This document shows, piece by piece, positions 7,325-7,724 of a stretch of 7,724 bases of DNA. Below the pieces are notes generated by a model. It did no database searches. It had not been told where the DNA came from and worked only from the letters and a program-made list of their open reading frames with translations. Source of the DNA: Syntrophomonadaceae bacterium (GTDB lineage Bacteria > Bacillota > Dethiobacteria > DTU022); NCBI GenBank assembly GCA_007119335.1, contig SKPU01000213.1, positions 1 to 7,724 on the forward strand, in the 5' to 3' direction. A program made the translations under genes and the position numbers. Each line of letters opens with the position of its first letter. Position 1 is the first letter of the stretch.

Positions 7325-7333
7325 ATTATAACA
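7325..7333 (-). promoter_or_regulatory. Candidate extended -10 promoter reading toward dctP
   Basis: On the minus strand TGT-TATAAT is a perfect extended -10 element; no good -35 stands 16-18 bases upstream, which extended -10 promoters can tolerate. A transcript from here would carry a leader of about 570 bases before dctP. The same TATAATTATA palindrome (7321-7330) holds a plus-strand TATAAT, and TTGACA stands at 7301-7306 on the plus strand, but only 14 bases separate them. The DNA is AT-rich, so chance is a real alternative. Confidence 0.3.
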
Positions 7334-7471
7334 TGCGTATTCAAATAATTTTGTAAAAAAGGCTACAAAAATTGTGGAATAAAACATTATCAATAAATCA
7401 GGTGTCGCGATCGGTTATCAATTCTCTGGTTTAAAATTTTGGCATAAGCATAAAAGCCGGAAAGTACTCGA

Positions 7472-7698
7472 TTGCCGGCCCAGTTTTGGCCTGCCGATGC
7501 GGATGTCCTGTTATTTACAGTAGCGGATATTATCACGGGTCCTGTAGATAACGTGGACATGAACTGATTTTGGATAAACACCGTGGCGTTCTTTAAATCT
7601 CTCAATCGCTTTGATCAAAGGCATTGATTTGGCATTGATTCATTGAAGTTATCCCAGGAGAGCTTTTCCATGCAGATGAAGCCGTGAGCTAACTTTTA
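7472..7698 (-). pseudogene. IS5/IS1182-type DDE transposase remnant, frameshifted and interrupted
   Basis: Minus-strand translation gives, in order, MEKLSWDNFNES (7671-7636), then in another frame AIERFKERHGVYPKSVH (from 7609 leftward), IYRTRDNIRYCK, an in-frame TAA (7511-7513), and IRIGRPKLGR. These match the well-known block of IS5/IS1182-type transposases that usually runs L(S)WD-x-(Y/F)NE ... YKER-G-YP-SVHAD-IYRTREN-CKE-GIR-SGP-LGRP. The Asp expected in the HAD-IY motif is His here (HVHVIY). A frameshift falls between the first two segments and coincides with an 11-bp tandem duplication. Another in-frame TAA lies at 7696-7698, so this copy cannot make an active enzyme. The N-terminal part would lie beyond the right edge; the C-terminal part after LGR is not recognisable. 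Family placement is from memory of conserved blocks, not a search. Confidence 0.8.
7620..7641. repeat. 11-bp tandem duplication inside the transposase remnant
   Basis: GGCATTGATTT (7620-7630) is followed directly by GGCATTGATTC (7631-7641), identical at 10 of 11 positions. Because 11 is not a multiple of three, the duplication shifts the frame. Removing one copy rejoins WDNFNESMP with LIKAIERFKERHG in one frame on the minus strand, so this event explains the frameshift exactly. Confidence 0.8.
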
Positions 7699-7724
7699 AG
7701 AGTTATTAAAGGGTTATTCAGGAA

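Larger units (their letters stand above)
6910..7344 (-). pseudogene. Possible decayed coding region, unrecognised
   Basis: One minus-strand frame runs 145 codons (including the final stop) from a TTG at 7344, broken only by two internal TAA codons (7132-7134 and 7081-7083). Its pieces read protein-like: KVSELFNPVQPDETLNLWEM, then LENMSWNPFL, then KLYDLDLEKVAKTHRGKY. In AT-rich non-coding DNA more stops would be expected over this length, so a gene remnant is possible. I recognise no family, see no ribosome binding site at the TTG, and cannot rule out chance. A link to the adjacent transposase remnant is not shown. Confidence 0.25.
6748..7471. other. Region upstream of dctP without an intact gene
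   Basis: About 720 bases contain no convincing intact gene on either strand. Present are the dctP ribosome binding site; a 7-bp tandem ACACTTT (6811-6824) beside three CTTTCC copies (6791, 6821, 6840); a 10-bp tandem repeat (7183-7202); a minus-strand frame interrupted by two stops (6910-7344); an imperfect palindrome TTGCCAATTGACAA (7294-7307); and a bidirectional TATAATTATA (7321-7330). No tRNA, rRNA or recognised riboswitch was seen. It is either a long dctP leader or the remains of decayed genes. Confidence 0.55.

Noticed and set aside
7349..7370. TTTTGTA-N8-TACAAAA inverted repeat as a transposon end or terminator
   Set aside because: AT-only arms in an AT-rich stretch, no matching second end in the window, and no T-run after the stem in either direction.
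7390..7605. Minus-strand 71-codon frame as an independent gene
   Set aside because: It overlaps the transposase remnant in a different frame downstream of the duplication; it has no ribosome binding site and no family features.
1..7724. CRISPR array, tRNA, rRNA or known riboswitch
   Set aside because: No spaced repeats of suitable length, no cloverleaf and no conserved riboswitch core was seen on either strand; the repeats present are short tandem pairs.

Overview
The window looks like a piece of chromosome from an anaerobic, low-to-mid GC Gram-positive bacterium, probably a Clostridia-type Firmicute. The reasons are strong purine-rich Shine-Dalgarno sites, a tungsten-type aldehyde ferredoxin oxidoreductase, a proline racemase of the clostridial type and a TRAP-transporter binding protein made as a lipoprotein. 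The species cannot be named from this sequence.

Layout. (1) Bases 1-2344, plus strand: the 3' part of an aldehyde:ferredoxin oxidoreductase (AOR) family gene that enters from the left edge, then an Asp/Glu/hydantoin racemase family gene. (2) Bases 2345-2555: a convergent intergenic stretch with a candidate terminator for the minus-strand operon. (3) Bases 2556-6747, minus strand, in transcription order: dctP (very acidic substrate-binding lipoprotein), a 14-bp intercistronic hairpin, dctQ, dctM (TTG start inside the end of dctQ), a 144-bp gap with a dyad, and a proline racemase/hydroxyproline epimerase family gene. (4) Bases 6748-7724: no intact gene. This region holds a possible upstream promoter, short tandem repeats, a possible decayed reading frame, and a broken IS5/IS1182-type transposase running in from the right edge on the minus strand.

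Function. The minus-strand operon reads as an uptake and racemisation unit. A TRAP transporter brings in a carboxylate-bearing solute, perhaps proline, hydroxyproline or a betaine relative, and a two-cysteine racemase/epimerase inverts its alpha carbon. The facing plus-strand pair joins a second, unrelated two-cysteine racemase-superfamily enzyme to an AOR that would interconvert an aldehyde and an acid using ferredoxin. Whether the two convergent halves serve one pathway is inference; their convergence argues against a single transcript. The right-hand 1 kb looks like eroding mobile-element and intergenic DNA.
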